Positions 56,034 to 62,925 of a stretch of 64,000 nt of DNA are shown here, one piece after another. The notes under the pieces were generated by a model. It saw only the letters and a list, made by a program, of their open reading frames with translations, was not told where the DNA came from and ran no database searches. The stretch covers positions 248,001 to 312,000 of the forward strand of contig JACKPA010000001.1 in assembly GCA_024233865.1 (NCBI GenBank), given 5' to 3'. This stretch comes from Leptospiraceae bacterium. Its GTDB lineage: Bacteria > Spirochaetota > Leptospiria > Leptospirales > Leptospiraceae. How positions within the stretch are numbered: the first letter of the stretch is position 1; each line of letters opens with the position of its first letter. Both the position numbers and the translations under genes were made by a program.

Positions 56034-56174
56034 TTTTTCTCCTAAATTGATAGATTATATAACAAATATACTACCCACTGAAGATTACTCATTAGTATTC
56101 TTTTAGTCAAGTGAATATTACTAGTGATATTTCTTTTTATAAATATACTGTATAAATAGAAAATGAAAATTGAC

Positions 56175-56204
56175 TTGACAATATACGATATATAATCGTA
56201 TATT
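56175..56204 (+). promoter_or_regulatory. vapBC promoter with overlapping palindromic operator
   Basis: TTGACA (56175-56180) and TATATT (56199-56204) are 18 bp apart. A perfect 10-bp inverted repeat, AATATACGAT (56180-56189) and ATCGTATATT (56195-56204), fills the spacer and -10. Binding of a VapB/VapC complex here would block RNA polymerase, the usual autoregulation. The mRNA would start at about 56211, next to the ATG at 56212. Confidence 0.75.
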
Positions 56205-56211
56205 ATATCTT

Positions 56212-56430
56212 ATGAAAGTAACCGCTATTTTGCCTGATGAACTTATCTCGGATGTCAGAGAATTGACTGGAGGTAAAAATATTACCGATTCTATTGAAAA
56301 AGCACTTCTGGAGTGGATTAAAATTGCGAAACTAAAAAAATTAAACCAAATACTGCAAAATAATCCCTTAGCATTTTCAGAAGGATTCTCTGCTGAAAAA
56401 GTTCGCAAAATTAATAGAAGTAGAAAATGA
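56212..56430 (+). CDS. VapB-type antitoxin
   Basis: The 72-residue protein starts MKVTAILPDELISDVRELTG, a ribbon-helix-helix-like DNA-binding segment, with a helix (TDSIEKALLEWIKIAKLKK) and a basic tail that would wrap the toxin. It overlaps the PIN toxin by 4 bp (ATGA). No Shine-Dalgarno sequence precedes the ATG, matching a leaderless mRNA. The palindrome just upstream is its likely operator. The family is assigned by context and pattern. Confidence 0.88.
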   Translation: MKVTAILPDELISDVRELTGGKNITDSIEKALLEWIKIAKLKKLNQILQNNPLAFSEGFSAEKVRKINRSRK

Positions 56431-56828
56431 TTTTAGTTGATACATCAATTTGGATAGAATTTTTTAAAAGAAAGGAACCTATATTTAGTGAATTAAAAGA
56501 TTTAATAGAAGGATTTGAAATCTTAGTTCACGAGGTAGTATTCGGAGAATTATTACAGGGCTGTAAAACTAAGTCAGAAGAAATTTTCATTTTAGATTAT
56601 TGGGAAAATTTAAATAGAATTACTTCAAATGGATCTTTTATTGAAGCAGGTAAATTATCTTTTGAAAATAAATATTTAGATAAAGGAATTGGATTAATAG
56701 ATTCTGTATTGATTGCTCAAGTCAAAAAGAAGAAAATTAAAATATGGACTTTAGATAAAAAAATAACTACTATTCTAAGTAAAAGTGAAATCTATACTCC
56801 TAAATCAGGAGCGTCACATAAACACTGA
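56427..56828 (+). CDS. VapC-type PIN-domain ribonuclease toxin
   Basis: The 133-residue PIN protein has the four acidic residues: Asp in ILVDTSIWIEFF, Glu in VVFGELLQGC, Asp in GIGLIDSVLIAQV and Asp in IWTLDKKITTIL. These bind metal and cut RNA, commonly tRNA or rRNA, when freed from the antitoxin. Length is standard and no catalytic residue is missing, so the toxin looks active. It is translated from an ATG overlapping the vapB stop. Confidence 0.92.
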   Translation: MILVDTSIWIEFFKRKEPIFSELKDLIEGFEILVHEVVFGELLQGCKTKSEEIFILDYWENLNRITSNGSFIEAGKLSFENKYLDKGIGLIDSVLIAQVKKKKIKIWTLDKKITTILSKSEIYTPKSGASHKH

Positions 56829-56913
56829 CGATTTTTGGTAAAGAATTGAATTCGCCTGCCCTATTTTGGGCGTTTTACAAAAATTACCGATTTTAAAACA
56901 GTTAGTTGAACTT

Positions 56914-57372
56914 TTAGTCTTTTAAAACTTCCGCAAAGTCAATGGAAATGTCTTTTACGGTAACTATTGTCTCTTGGTAACGCTGAATGCCTTCTTTTCC
57001 AACTACTAAAATACTTTTTGTAAAAGGCTCAACGATCCATACTGATTTAATTCCCGCTAAAACCAATAATTCTGCCTTTTCCATTAACTTTTGTAAACCC
57101 TGGGTGGGAGAAGTAATTTCTATAGCAAGAAACGGAGGTTTTTTGCAAGAAATTGTATCTTTAAAAAAATTAGGCTTTAGTTCTCCTTTGGGATAGACAG
57201 AAATATCCGGATAGCCTTGAAATCCATTTAAATCCAAAGAAAGTTCGGGCCAAGCTTCCCACTTTTCCATATTATCAATTAGTATTGTAAGTTTTTTGGT
57301 TAAATAGCTGTGGTTTAACGATGGCATTTCTTCTTCCATGGTATTTTCAATTTCAATGGTTTCAAGTAACAT
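56914..57372 (-). CDS. Uma2-family PD-(D/E)XK protein (DUF820), short form
   Basis: The 152-residue protein keeps the Uma2 core: NHSYLTKKLTILIDNMEKW, GYPDISVYPKGEL with the Asp, PPFLAIEITSPTQGLQKLME with the Glu, and AGIKSVWIVEPFTKSI. It lacks the usual N-terminal segment, so it is shorter than the copies at 5685 and 34683. The start region overlaps opposite-strand sequence upstream of the unknown gene at 57428. The function of the family is unknown. Confidence 0.85.
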   Translation of the reverse strand: MLLETIEIENTMEEEMPSLNHSYLTKKLTILIDNMEKWEAWPELSLDLNGFQGYPDISVYPKGELKPNFFKDTISCKKPPFLAIEITSPTQGLQKLMEKAELLVLAGIKSVWIVEPFTKSILVVGKEGIQRYQETIVTVKDISIDFAEVLKD

Positions 57373-57427
57373 ATTTACCTATTTTTTTTTATTTACAGTA
57401 TTGAAACAAGTGATTTTTGATAAAAAG

Positions 57428-57892
57428 ATGAATGAAGAAATGAAGAATTTAATCTACAAAGAAGATGGAAGTTTGCAACCCATAAAAATGGAACTGTATG
57501 AGTCATCGGGTCCCGTGTCACCATTGTACCAATATATTGTGCATATAAAAATACACTCGACAGACAAGGAAATTCACTTACACTACAAGAATATTGGCAA
57601 AAATCAAGAAGATGGCTCTAAAAAGAATGTCCAATGGAACAAAGTCATTTCCTTAAATGATTATTTGGATTTTATAACAAAGCTAATCCAAAATAACGTT
57701 TTTTCGTTAAATCACGATTTTATCGGAGATGAAAGAAGGAAAAAAATAGGGATAAGTTTCAACTTTTTCGAGCTTACTTTAGGGAAAGAAACCGTTAAAT
57801 TTCAATATTTGCTCCAAGATAAAAAACAGCCTGAATTTGAAAATTACGAAAAAATCATAAATATCGTAAAAAATTTGAATACGGAAAAATGA
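57428..57892 (+). CDS. Hypothetical protein paired with a secreted TPR-like protein
   Basis: I do not recognise this 154-residue protein. It begins MNEEMKNLIYKEDGSLQPIK and looks beta-rich and soluble (YQYIVHIKIHSTDKEIHLHY; FFELTLGKETVKFQYLL) with a C-terminal helix. A longer frame from 57338 would add a hydrophobic start but overlaps the divergent Uma2 gene, so I prefer the ATG at 57428. Its stop overlaps the next start by 4 bp (ATGA), so the two products probably act together. Confidence 0.7.
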   Translation: MNEEMKNLIYKEDGSLQPIKMELYESSGPVSPLYQYIVHIKIHSTDKEIHLHYKNIGKNQEDGSKKNVQWNKVISLNDYLDFITKLIQNNVFSLNHDFIGDERRKKIGISFNFFELTLGKETVKFQYLLQDKKQPEFENYEKIINIVKNLNTEK

Positions 57893-58392
57893 AAAACCGA
57901 AATTATAAAATATTTACAACTTACTTTGTTTTATTTTGTTTTGTAGCCTTAGCTCAAAATAATGAGATTTTACGAATTTTGAAGTCTATTCACTATGCAA
58001 CAACCAGAGCCCTTGTTCGGAAAGATTATCAATTGGCAATTGAAGAAGCAAACAAATTGGAAAAAAGCAAAATAAAATACGAAGAGCTAAAATCACTTGG
58101 AAATAAAAATTTAAGTGAAGAGCAAGTTGCCTACCTTGGAATACGCAAAAACAGAGCAGAAGCTTACTATTACTTGGAATTGTATCCGGTTGCGTTGGAA
58201 GATTCCAAATTCGTATATGAACACCATCCTAATCCCTCTGTTTATGAATACACTAGATACGCATTTTCTCTCTATTATTCCGGTGACAGAGAAACTGCGT
58301 TTCAGATACTCACAACCGGTTATAGAACACTAGAAGATGAAAAGTCTCAAGAATTACTCCGTAAAACCATAGAATTACTTTTTGATTACTAG
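57889..58392 (+). CDS. Secreted TPR-like protein
   Basis: The 167-residue protein has a signal peptide (FTTYFVLFCFVALAQ, cleavage near ALA-QN). Then come helical pairs resembling tetratricopeptide repeats (RAEAYYYLELYPVALEDSKF, YTRYAFSLYYSGDRETAFQI). It likely resides in the periplasm and binds a protein partner. It is translationally coupled to the preceding unknown gene and convergent with carA. Confidence 0.75.
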   Translation: MKNRNYKIFTTYFVLFCFVALAQNNEILRILKSIHYATTRALVRKDYQLAIEEANKLEKSKIKYEELKSLGNKNLSEEQVAYLGIRKNRAEAYYYLELYPVALEDSKFVYEHHPNPSVYEYTRYAFSLYYSGDRETAFQILTTGYRTLEDEKSQELLRKTIELLFDY

Positions 58393-58473
58393 CTGATGGA
58401 ACAAACTAACCGATTCCAATTTTCTCTGAAATCTGTTCGTAACGAATAAAATTACCGGTTAGTTGTTTGAATG

Positions 58474-59565
58474 TTATTGCCTTGATTTCCAATGGTTCTT
58501 TACCATCTCATAAAAATCAGAAAATAAATATTCCGCATCGTGAGGACCTGGGGAACTTTCCGGATGGTATTGCACTGCCATTATAGGTAGGCTATTGGAT
58601 TCTATGCCTTCCATGGTATTGTCATTTAGATTGATATGAGTGATTGGATTTTGACTATTTTTCTCTTGAACAGCAAACCCATGATTCTGAGCCGTAATTT
58701 CCACTCTGCCATTTTTTAAGTTTTTAACCGGTTGGTTTCCTCCCCGATGTCCGAACTTTAGTTTGTAGGTGGAATTTCCCAATGCCAATCCTATCACCTG
58801 ATGACCCAAACAAATTCCGAATAAGGGCTTTTTTGTTTCGATAATTTTCTTTGCAGTGTCAATGGCATAGTCCAAAGGTTCCGGGTCTCCCGGACCATTT
58901 GAAAGAAAAAAGGCATCAAAACCTTCCGCTAAAACATCTTGAATGGGATATTTTGCCGGAAACACCGTTACGGAAAAACCGGCTTTATCCAAATTTCTTA
59001 AAATATTCAGCTTAACTCCATAATCATAGACAGCTAGTTTAAACTTATCTTTACCATGCTCTCCAAAATCATATCTGGCTTGTGTAGTAACTGCGTCTGC
59101 AAGCCCCATACCCTTAATACCAGGAAAACTTTTGATTTTTTCCAAAAACCCATCGGAATATTCTTCCGCTACAAAAATGCCCCCGTTAGGAGCTCCATTA
59201 TTTCTGATATATCTGGTTAATTTTCTGGTATCAACACCTTGTATTGCCGGAACTTTGAACCTTTTCAAAAAATCACTCAAAGTCTCCTCGGACGTAAAAT
59301 TAGAAGGTACCGGAACATATTCTTTCACAATCAAACCGCTAACCTGAATCTTATCAGATTCCATATCCAAAGAAGAAATTCCATAATTTCCTACCATGGG
59401 ATAGGTAAGTGTAACAATTTGTTTGTTATAAGAAGGATCTGTTAATATTTCCTGATATCCAGCCATGGAAGTATTAAAAACCACTTCACCCACATCTTCC
59501 GATTCGTAACCAAAAGATAAACCTTCATATATATCGCCGTTCTCTAAAACTAAAAATGCTTTCAT
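58474..59565 (-). CDS. carA: Carbamoyl-phosphate synthase small subunit
   Basis: CarA hydrolyses glutamine and passes ammonia to CarB for carbamoyl phosphate used in pyrimidine and arginine synthesis. The 363-residue protein has the N-terminal LENGDIYEGLSFG and DPSYNKQIVTLTYPMVGNYG, the glutaminase nucleophile in LFGICLGHQVIGLALG and the catalytic His/Glu in VQYHPESSPGPHDA. Length is typical. carB is not adjacent. A divergent promoter region of 43 bp separates it from the 2Fe-2S gene. Confidence 0.97.
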   Translation of the reverse strand: MKAFLVLENGDIYEGLSFGYESEDVGEVVFNTSMAGYQEILTDPSYNKQIVTLTYPMVGNYGISSLDMESDKIQVSGLIVKEYVPVPSNFTSEETLSDFLKRFKVPAIQGVDTRKLTRYIRNNGAPNGGIFVAEEYSDGFLEKIKSFPGIKGMGLADAVTTQARYDFGEHGKDKFKLAVYDYGVKLNILRNLDKAGFSVTVFPAKYPIQDVLAEGFDAFFLSNGPGDPEPLDYAIDTAKKIIETKKPLFGICLGHQVIGLALGNSTYKLKFGHRGGNQPVKNLKNGRVEITAQNHGFAVQEKNSQNPITHINLNDNTMEGIESNSLPIMAVQYHPESSPGPHDAEYLFSDFYEMVKNHWKSRQ

Positions 59566-59608
59566 TTTGTATCCCTTTATATTATTATAACTTATAAAGG
59601 CTATAATT

Positions 59609-59947
59609 ATGAATATTAAGGATGCGAATCTTTCTGCAACCTTTTTTGAAGATGAAGAACCGGAAAAATTTATAGAATTGAAGATTTTTGGGAAAATTTA
59701 CCAAGTACCATCAGAATTCAGTTTACTTAAGAGTTTTCAGTATGTAGCAGAGACATACAAAGACTACCAAATCAACCTTACAAAACATTGCTGGTCCGGA
59801 ATATGCAAAAACTGTCTTTGTAAATTTCAGGATGAACAATTAGGCAAAGCAAAAGGACTAGCTTGCCTAATGGATACAGATGAATCTATAGAATTAATCC
59901 AGATTCCCAGAACTATGAAAAAACTCACAAAGAAAGAAGATAGATAA
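59609..59947 (+). CDS. Small 2Fe-2S ferredoxin-like protein
   Basis: The 112-residue protein has cysteines in HCWSGICKNCLCKF (CX4CX2C, with one more Cys two residues on) and GLACLMD, like the [2Fe-2S] loop of plant-type ferredoxins and SdhB-type subunits. The strand EFSLLKSFQYVAE before it fits the beta-grasp fold. It probably carries electrons for an unknown partner. It is divergent from carA and convergent with the PadR gene, with 5 bp between stops. Confidence 0.8.
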   Translation: MNIKDANLSATFFEDEEPEKFIELKIFGKIYQVPSEFSLLKSFQYVAETYKDYQINLTKHCWSGICKNCLCKFQDEQLGKAKGLACLMDTDESIELIQIPRTMKKLTKKEDR

Positions 59948-59952
59948 GAATT

Positions 59953-60327
59953 TTATGATCTTCTTTTTGTCATGATTTTTGTGTTTAATAATTTTGAAAT
60001 TCCTTCATTCATATTAAAATATGCACCTTTTATAACAGCCAACCTTTGTTTTCCTTGTTCCGTAATGGCATAGTATCTTCTTCTTTTTAATTCCTGTGTA
60101 CCGGGAGGCGACTGCACTTCCTTTATATAGTGTGCATGAAGCATCCTCTTCAAAACAGGATACGATGCCGCTATATCAATTCGGATTCCTAAATTCTCAC
60201 CCATGTATTTATATATTTGGTAGCCATAGTGAGGCTTCTCAGTCAATAAAGCAAGGGCGCAGAGTTCTAGTATGCCTTTTTTAAATTGATCCTTCCATTG
60301 ACTTAATTCAATTTCTTCCTGCTCCAT
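59953..60327 (-). CDS. PadR-family transcriptional regulator
   Basis: The protein has the PadR winged-helix pattern: FKKGILELCALALLTEKPHY then GYQIYKYM, IAASYPVLKRMLHAHYIKEV and RRRYYAITEQGKQRLAV, about 115 residues long. PadR regulators bind DNA as dimers and sense small phenolic or other ligands. The start is uncertain: I use the ATG at 60327, with AAGG eight bases upstream, but ATGs at 60354 and 60378 or a TTG at 60408 are possible. No clear target gene is next to it. Confidence 0.85.
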   Translation of the reverse strand: MEQEEIELSQWKDQFKKGILELCALALLTEKPHYGYQIYKYMGENLGIRIDIAASYPVLKRMLHAHYIKEVQSPPGTQELKRRRYYAITEQGKQRLAVIKGAYFNMNEGISKLLNTKIMTKRRS

Positions 60328-60511
60328 AACTCTTGCCTTAAACTTTGTGTTCATAATTTTATATGATTTATTGGACATTGAAAAATATTGACAAATACGA
60401 TCAATCAAAAAAGGAAATTATTTTTTAACTCTATGAAAAATTTTTTATTTTCTTAAAAGTTATATATCCGCCTTGGCTGTTGTCTGCACAGGCTGGAAAC
60501 CTATAATACTT

Positions 60512-61615
60512 TTAAGCTGGCTCTTGCACATCTTCAATTAATTCGGTTTCAACACCCGTTATATTTTGCATTCTATCGTTTAATTTATCTACTTTTTTTT
60601 GACTATCTCGGTATTTATTAGAAGCATTTTCAAGATGTTTCCCTATTAAAGTAAAATCTTTGTAAAAGTTGCCAAACGAATTTTGAACTGAAATCAATTC
60701 TCCAACCATTTTTTTAGCTTGTTTTTCTATCTGAAAGCCTTTCAAACCATAAACAATAGCCATTAAATAGGCATAAAAGCTATTGGGCGAAACCGGTATT
60801 ACGTGTCTGCTAACCGCATAATTGAAAATTTCATATTCTTTTTCCGTTAAGGAATCTGTTATAACGGTTTCATAAAAAACATTCTCTGCAGGAATATACA
60901 TCAAGGCAAAATCAAAAGTATTCTCATCCGGATTGATATACTTATTGGCTATTTCATCTATACGTGTTTTAACGGAGTAAATAAATTCCCTTTTGTATTT
61001 TTTTATGTCCAATTCATTTTCAGCAGAAAACAATCTTTGGAAACTTTCCAAAGGAAACTTGGAATCAACAGGAACAATACCTTCTCCTAGTTTAATCACA
61101 GCGTCCACTTGTGTTCCATTTCGAAAGGAATACTTGATCTCATAATTCTTTTGAGGAAATATTTGTTTTAACAATTCTTCCAATAAATATTCTCCCAGAT
61201 TCCCTCTTAACTTGGGAGCTTTTAAGATATCTTGCAAAGAAGAAATATCCTTTCCGATATCTTGAATCTGTTTGGTAGCTTGTTCTAAAGACCCCAATTT
61301 CTGGCGAACTTCTCCGATTACGTTACTTGTATGGTTTAGCTGATTGTTGATAGTATTTTGACTTTTGTTCAAACCATCGTTTACCAATTTATACAAAGAC
61401 GTTAATTGATCAGACATCAATTTTTGTGCTCCTTGAAACAATCTATGTTGCTCGATTAGAGATTGGTTTTGAGATTCCAATTGCCTGCTTTTCATTTCCG
61501 CAATTTCATTTTTTAAATCAAGAAGCTGAGCAGTTGAATTATCTTTATTTATGGCAAAAAGCTTCACTAAAATAATGATCAAAAGTATAGATATAACACC
61601 TAAAATGATTTCCAT
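60512..61615 (-). CDS. rmuC: DNA recombination protein RmuC
   Basis: The 367-residue protein has an N-terminal membrane anchor (IILGVISILLIIILVKLF), a coiled coil (about 35-130), and the RmuC nuclease-like core: RGNLGEYLLEELLKQIFP, QVDAVIKLGEGIVPVDSKFP, YIPAENVFYETV and VIPVSPNSFYAYLMAI. RmuC limits inversions and some recombination. It is divergent from rppH with 67 bp between. The core lies in the PD-(D/E)XK superfamily. Length is somewhat short but complete. Confidence 0.93.
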   Translation of the reverse strand: MEIILGVISILLIIILVKLFAINKDNSTAQLLDLKNEIAEMKSRQLESQNQSLIEQHRLFQGAQKLMSDQLTSLYKLVNDGLNKSQNTINNQLNHTSNVIGEVRQKLGSLEQATKQIQDIGKDISSLQDILKAPKLRGNLGEYLLEELLKQIFPQKNYEIKYSFRNGTQVDAVIKLGEGIVPVDSKFPLESFQRLFSAENELDIKKYKREFIYSVKTRIDEIANKYINPDENTFDFALMYIPAENVFYETVITDSLTEKEYEIFNYAVSRHVIPVSPNSFYAYLMAIVYGLKGFQIEKQAKKMVGELISVQNSFGNFYKDFTLIGKHLENASNKYRDSQKKVDKLNDRMQNITGVETELIEDVQEPA

Positions 61616-61682
61616 AATTAACCCATTTTCCTAAATATGTATCAAAATCGTTTAATAGTTTAAAAATGTAAAGGATACATTT

Positions 61683-62186
61683 ATGAAACCATACAGAAAA
61701 AATGTAGGAATGGTTGTTTTTAATGCGGAAGGAAAAGTTTTAATGGGAGAAAGAGTGAATTTTCGTGGTTCTTGGCAATTCCCACAAGGAGGCATAGATA
61801 AAAAAGAAGACCCTAGAGAAGCTGCCAAAAGGGAATTGTATGAAGAAGTCGGAATCAAAGACGGAGAATTTGTTTATGAGCATCCCGAATGGCTAAGTTA
61901 TGATTTTCCACCTGACATGGACTTGCATCATTTGAAAAAATATAAAGGACAAATCCAAAAATGGTTTTTGATATATTGGAACCATGGTGTTGAAGAGTGT
62001 GATCTTGATCAGCACGAGAGAGAATTTCAAGAACTCAAGTTTATCCCTATAAACAATTGCATGGACACAATTGTAGGCTTTAAAAAAGATGTTTACAAAA
62101 AAGTTGTGGAAGAATTCGCTCCCAAAATCAAAGAATATTTAGAAGTGCAATCTCACTTTACAATTCCTTCTTTGCCTCACCAATAA
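61683..62186 (+). CDS. rppH: RNA pyrophosphohydrolase (RppH/NudH-type NUDIX)
   Basis: The 167-residue protein matches RppH, which removes pyrophosphate from 5'-triphosphate mRNA and starts decay. It begins KPYRKNVGMVVFN, has SWQFPQGGIDKKEDPREAAK and RELYEEVG (NUDIX box), then EWLSYDFP and YKGQIQKWFLIYW, all RppH-specific. Length is close to the 176 of E. coli. Its 3' end overlaps the convergent nuclease-fold gene by 29 bp. Confidence 0.94.
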   Translation: MKPYRKNVGMVVFNAEGKVLMGERVNFRGSWQFPQGGIDKKEDPREAAKRELYEEVGIKDGEFVYEHPEWLSYDFPPDMDLHHLKKYKGQIQKWFLIYWNHGVEECDLDQHEREFQELKFIPINNCMDTIVGFKKDVYKKVVEEFAPKIKEYLEVQSHFTIPSLPHQ

Positions 62187-62760
62187 ACCAGTTAAGAACA
62201 TCCAACACTTGTTGCAGGTTGACTGTAGCTGAGTAAATTCGAGGATCGAGAACAAATTTTTTTCCTACAATTTTGGCGAATTGCCAGATACTACCACCGG
62301 TAGCAATACCGTAAATAGTCTTTTGGGGTTCGCCCTTGAACCTTTGGGCAGCAATCATTTCACAGAGGACTTGAACCCAACCTTCAGAGAAATTTTCTTT
62401 TTTAACTTCAGCAATACAGACAACAGGACTTTTGTAGGTATCACCCATCTTTGAAGCTGGTGCCAAGAGAAAATCCGGAACACCAATTAAACCATCTTCT
62501 TCGGAAACATCAAACCTTACATGGGACCAAATAGGTAAATTATGTTTTTCAGAAATAACTACAAGTATAGGTGCAATAATCATTTCGCTGATAGAATTTT
62601 CGCTAACATAGCTTGTTTGGCTGCTTAATCTATTTTGTAAAAATTCTAGAATACCTTCATTAATTTGAGTAGAATTCTCGGAAACAAATTTTTCACGAGA
62701 GCTTTCAATATTAAATTTTTCTCCTACCTCTCCAAGTGTTTTAAAAGTTCCATAAGCCAT
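62158..62760 (-). CDS. PD-(D/E)XK nuclease-fold hypothetical protein
   Basis: The 200-residue soluble protein has a nuclease-like core: Asp in LIGVPDFLLAPASK, the E-X-K pair in VVCIAEVKKENFSEG, and the helix WVQVLCEMIAAQRF. The C-terminal part (YGIATGGSIWQFAKI) resembles restriction-endonuclease-like hypothetical proteins of cyanobacteria and spirochaetes. The motif is intact, but no partner methyltransferase is present. It is divergent from the AAA ATPase gene across a region with two palindromes. Confidence 0.75.
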   Translation of the reverse strand: MAYGTFKTLGEVGEKFNIESSREKFVSENSTQINEGILEFLQNRLSSQTSYVSENSISEMIIAPILVVISEKHNLPIWSHVRFDVSEEDGLIGVPDFLLAPASKMGDTYKSPVVCIAEVKKENFSEGWVQVLCEMIAAQRFKGEPQKTIYGIATGGSIWQFAKIVGKKFVLDPRIYSATVNLQQVLDVLNWFIGEAKKEL

Positions 62761-62863
62761 AACAAACTCCTTACTTCTTGAATCACACTATTGAAACAAC
62801 AAGAGGTAGTGTTTCAAGTAATTTTTTCTCTTATATGGTAAACAAAAAAGACTGAAATTACGT

Positions 62864-62921
62864 TTTATCCTTGATTAAAAGGATAAAATATGGTTTATTT
62901 ATCCTTAATTAAAAGGATAAA
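62864..62921. promoter_or_regulatory. Twin palindromes before the AAA_14/DUF4143 gene
   Basis: TTTATCCTT and AAGGATAAA pair around six bases at 62864-62887 and again at 62898-62921, with centres 34 bp apart. The second contains the likely ribosome site (AAGGA at 62913-62917) of the ATG at 62926, so it could be an operator pair or an mRNA structure that hides the ribosome site. Confidence 0.7.
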
Positions 62922-62925
62922 TATC

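Noticed and set aside
56851..56880. Short GCCC/GGGC palindrome after vapC
   Set aside because: Four-base arms and no T-run; too short to call a terminator or repeat.
60386..60406. Weak inverted repeat (ATTGA/TCAAT) before the PadR gene
   Set aside because: The arms are only five bases and do not match the ATGT-N8-ACAT pattern of known PadR operators.
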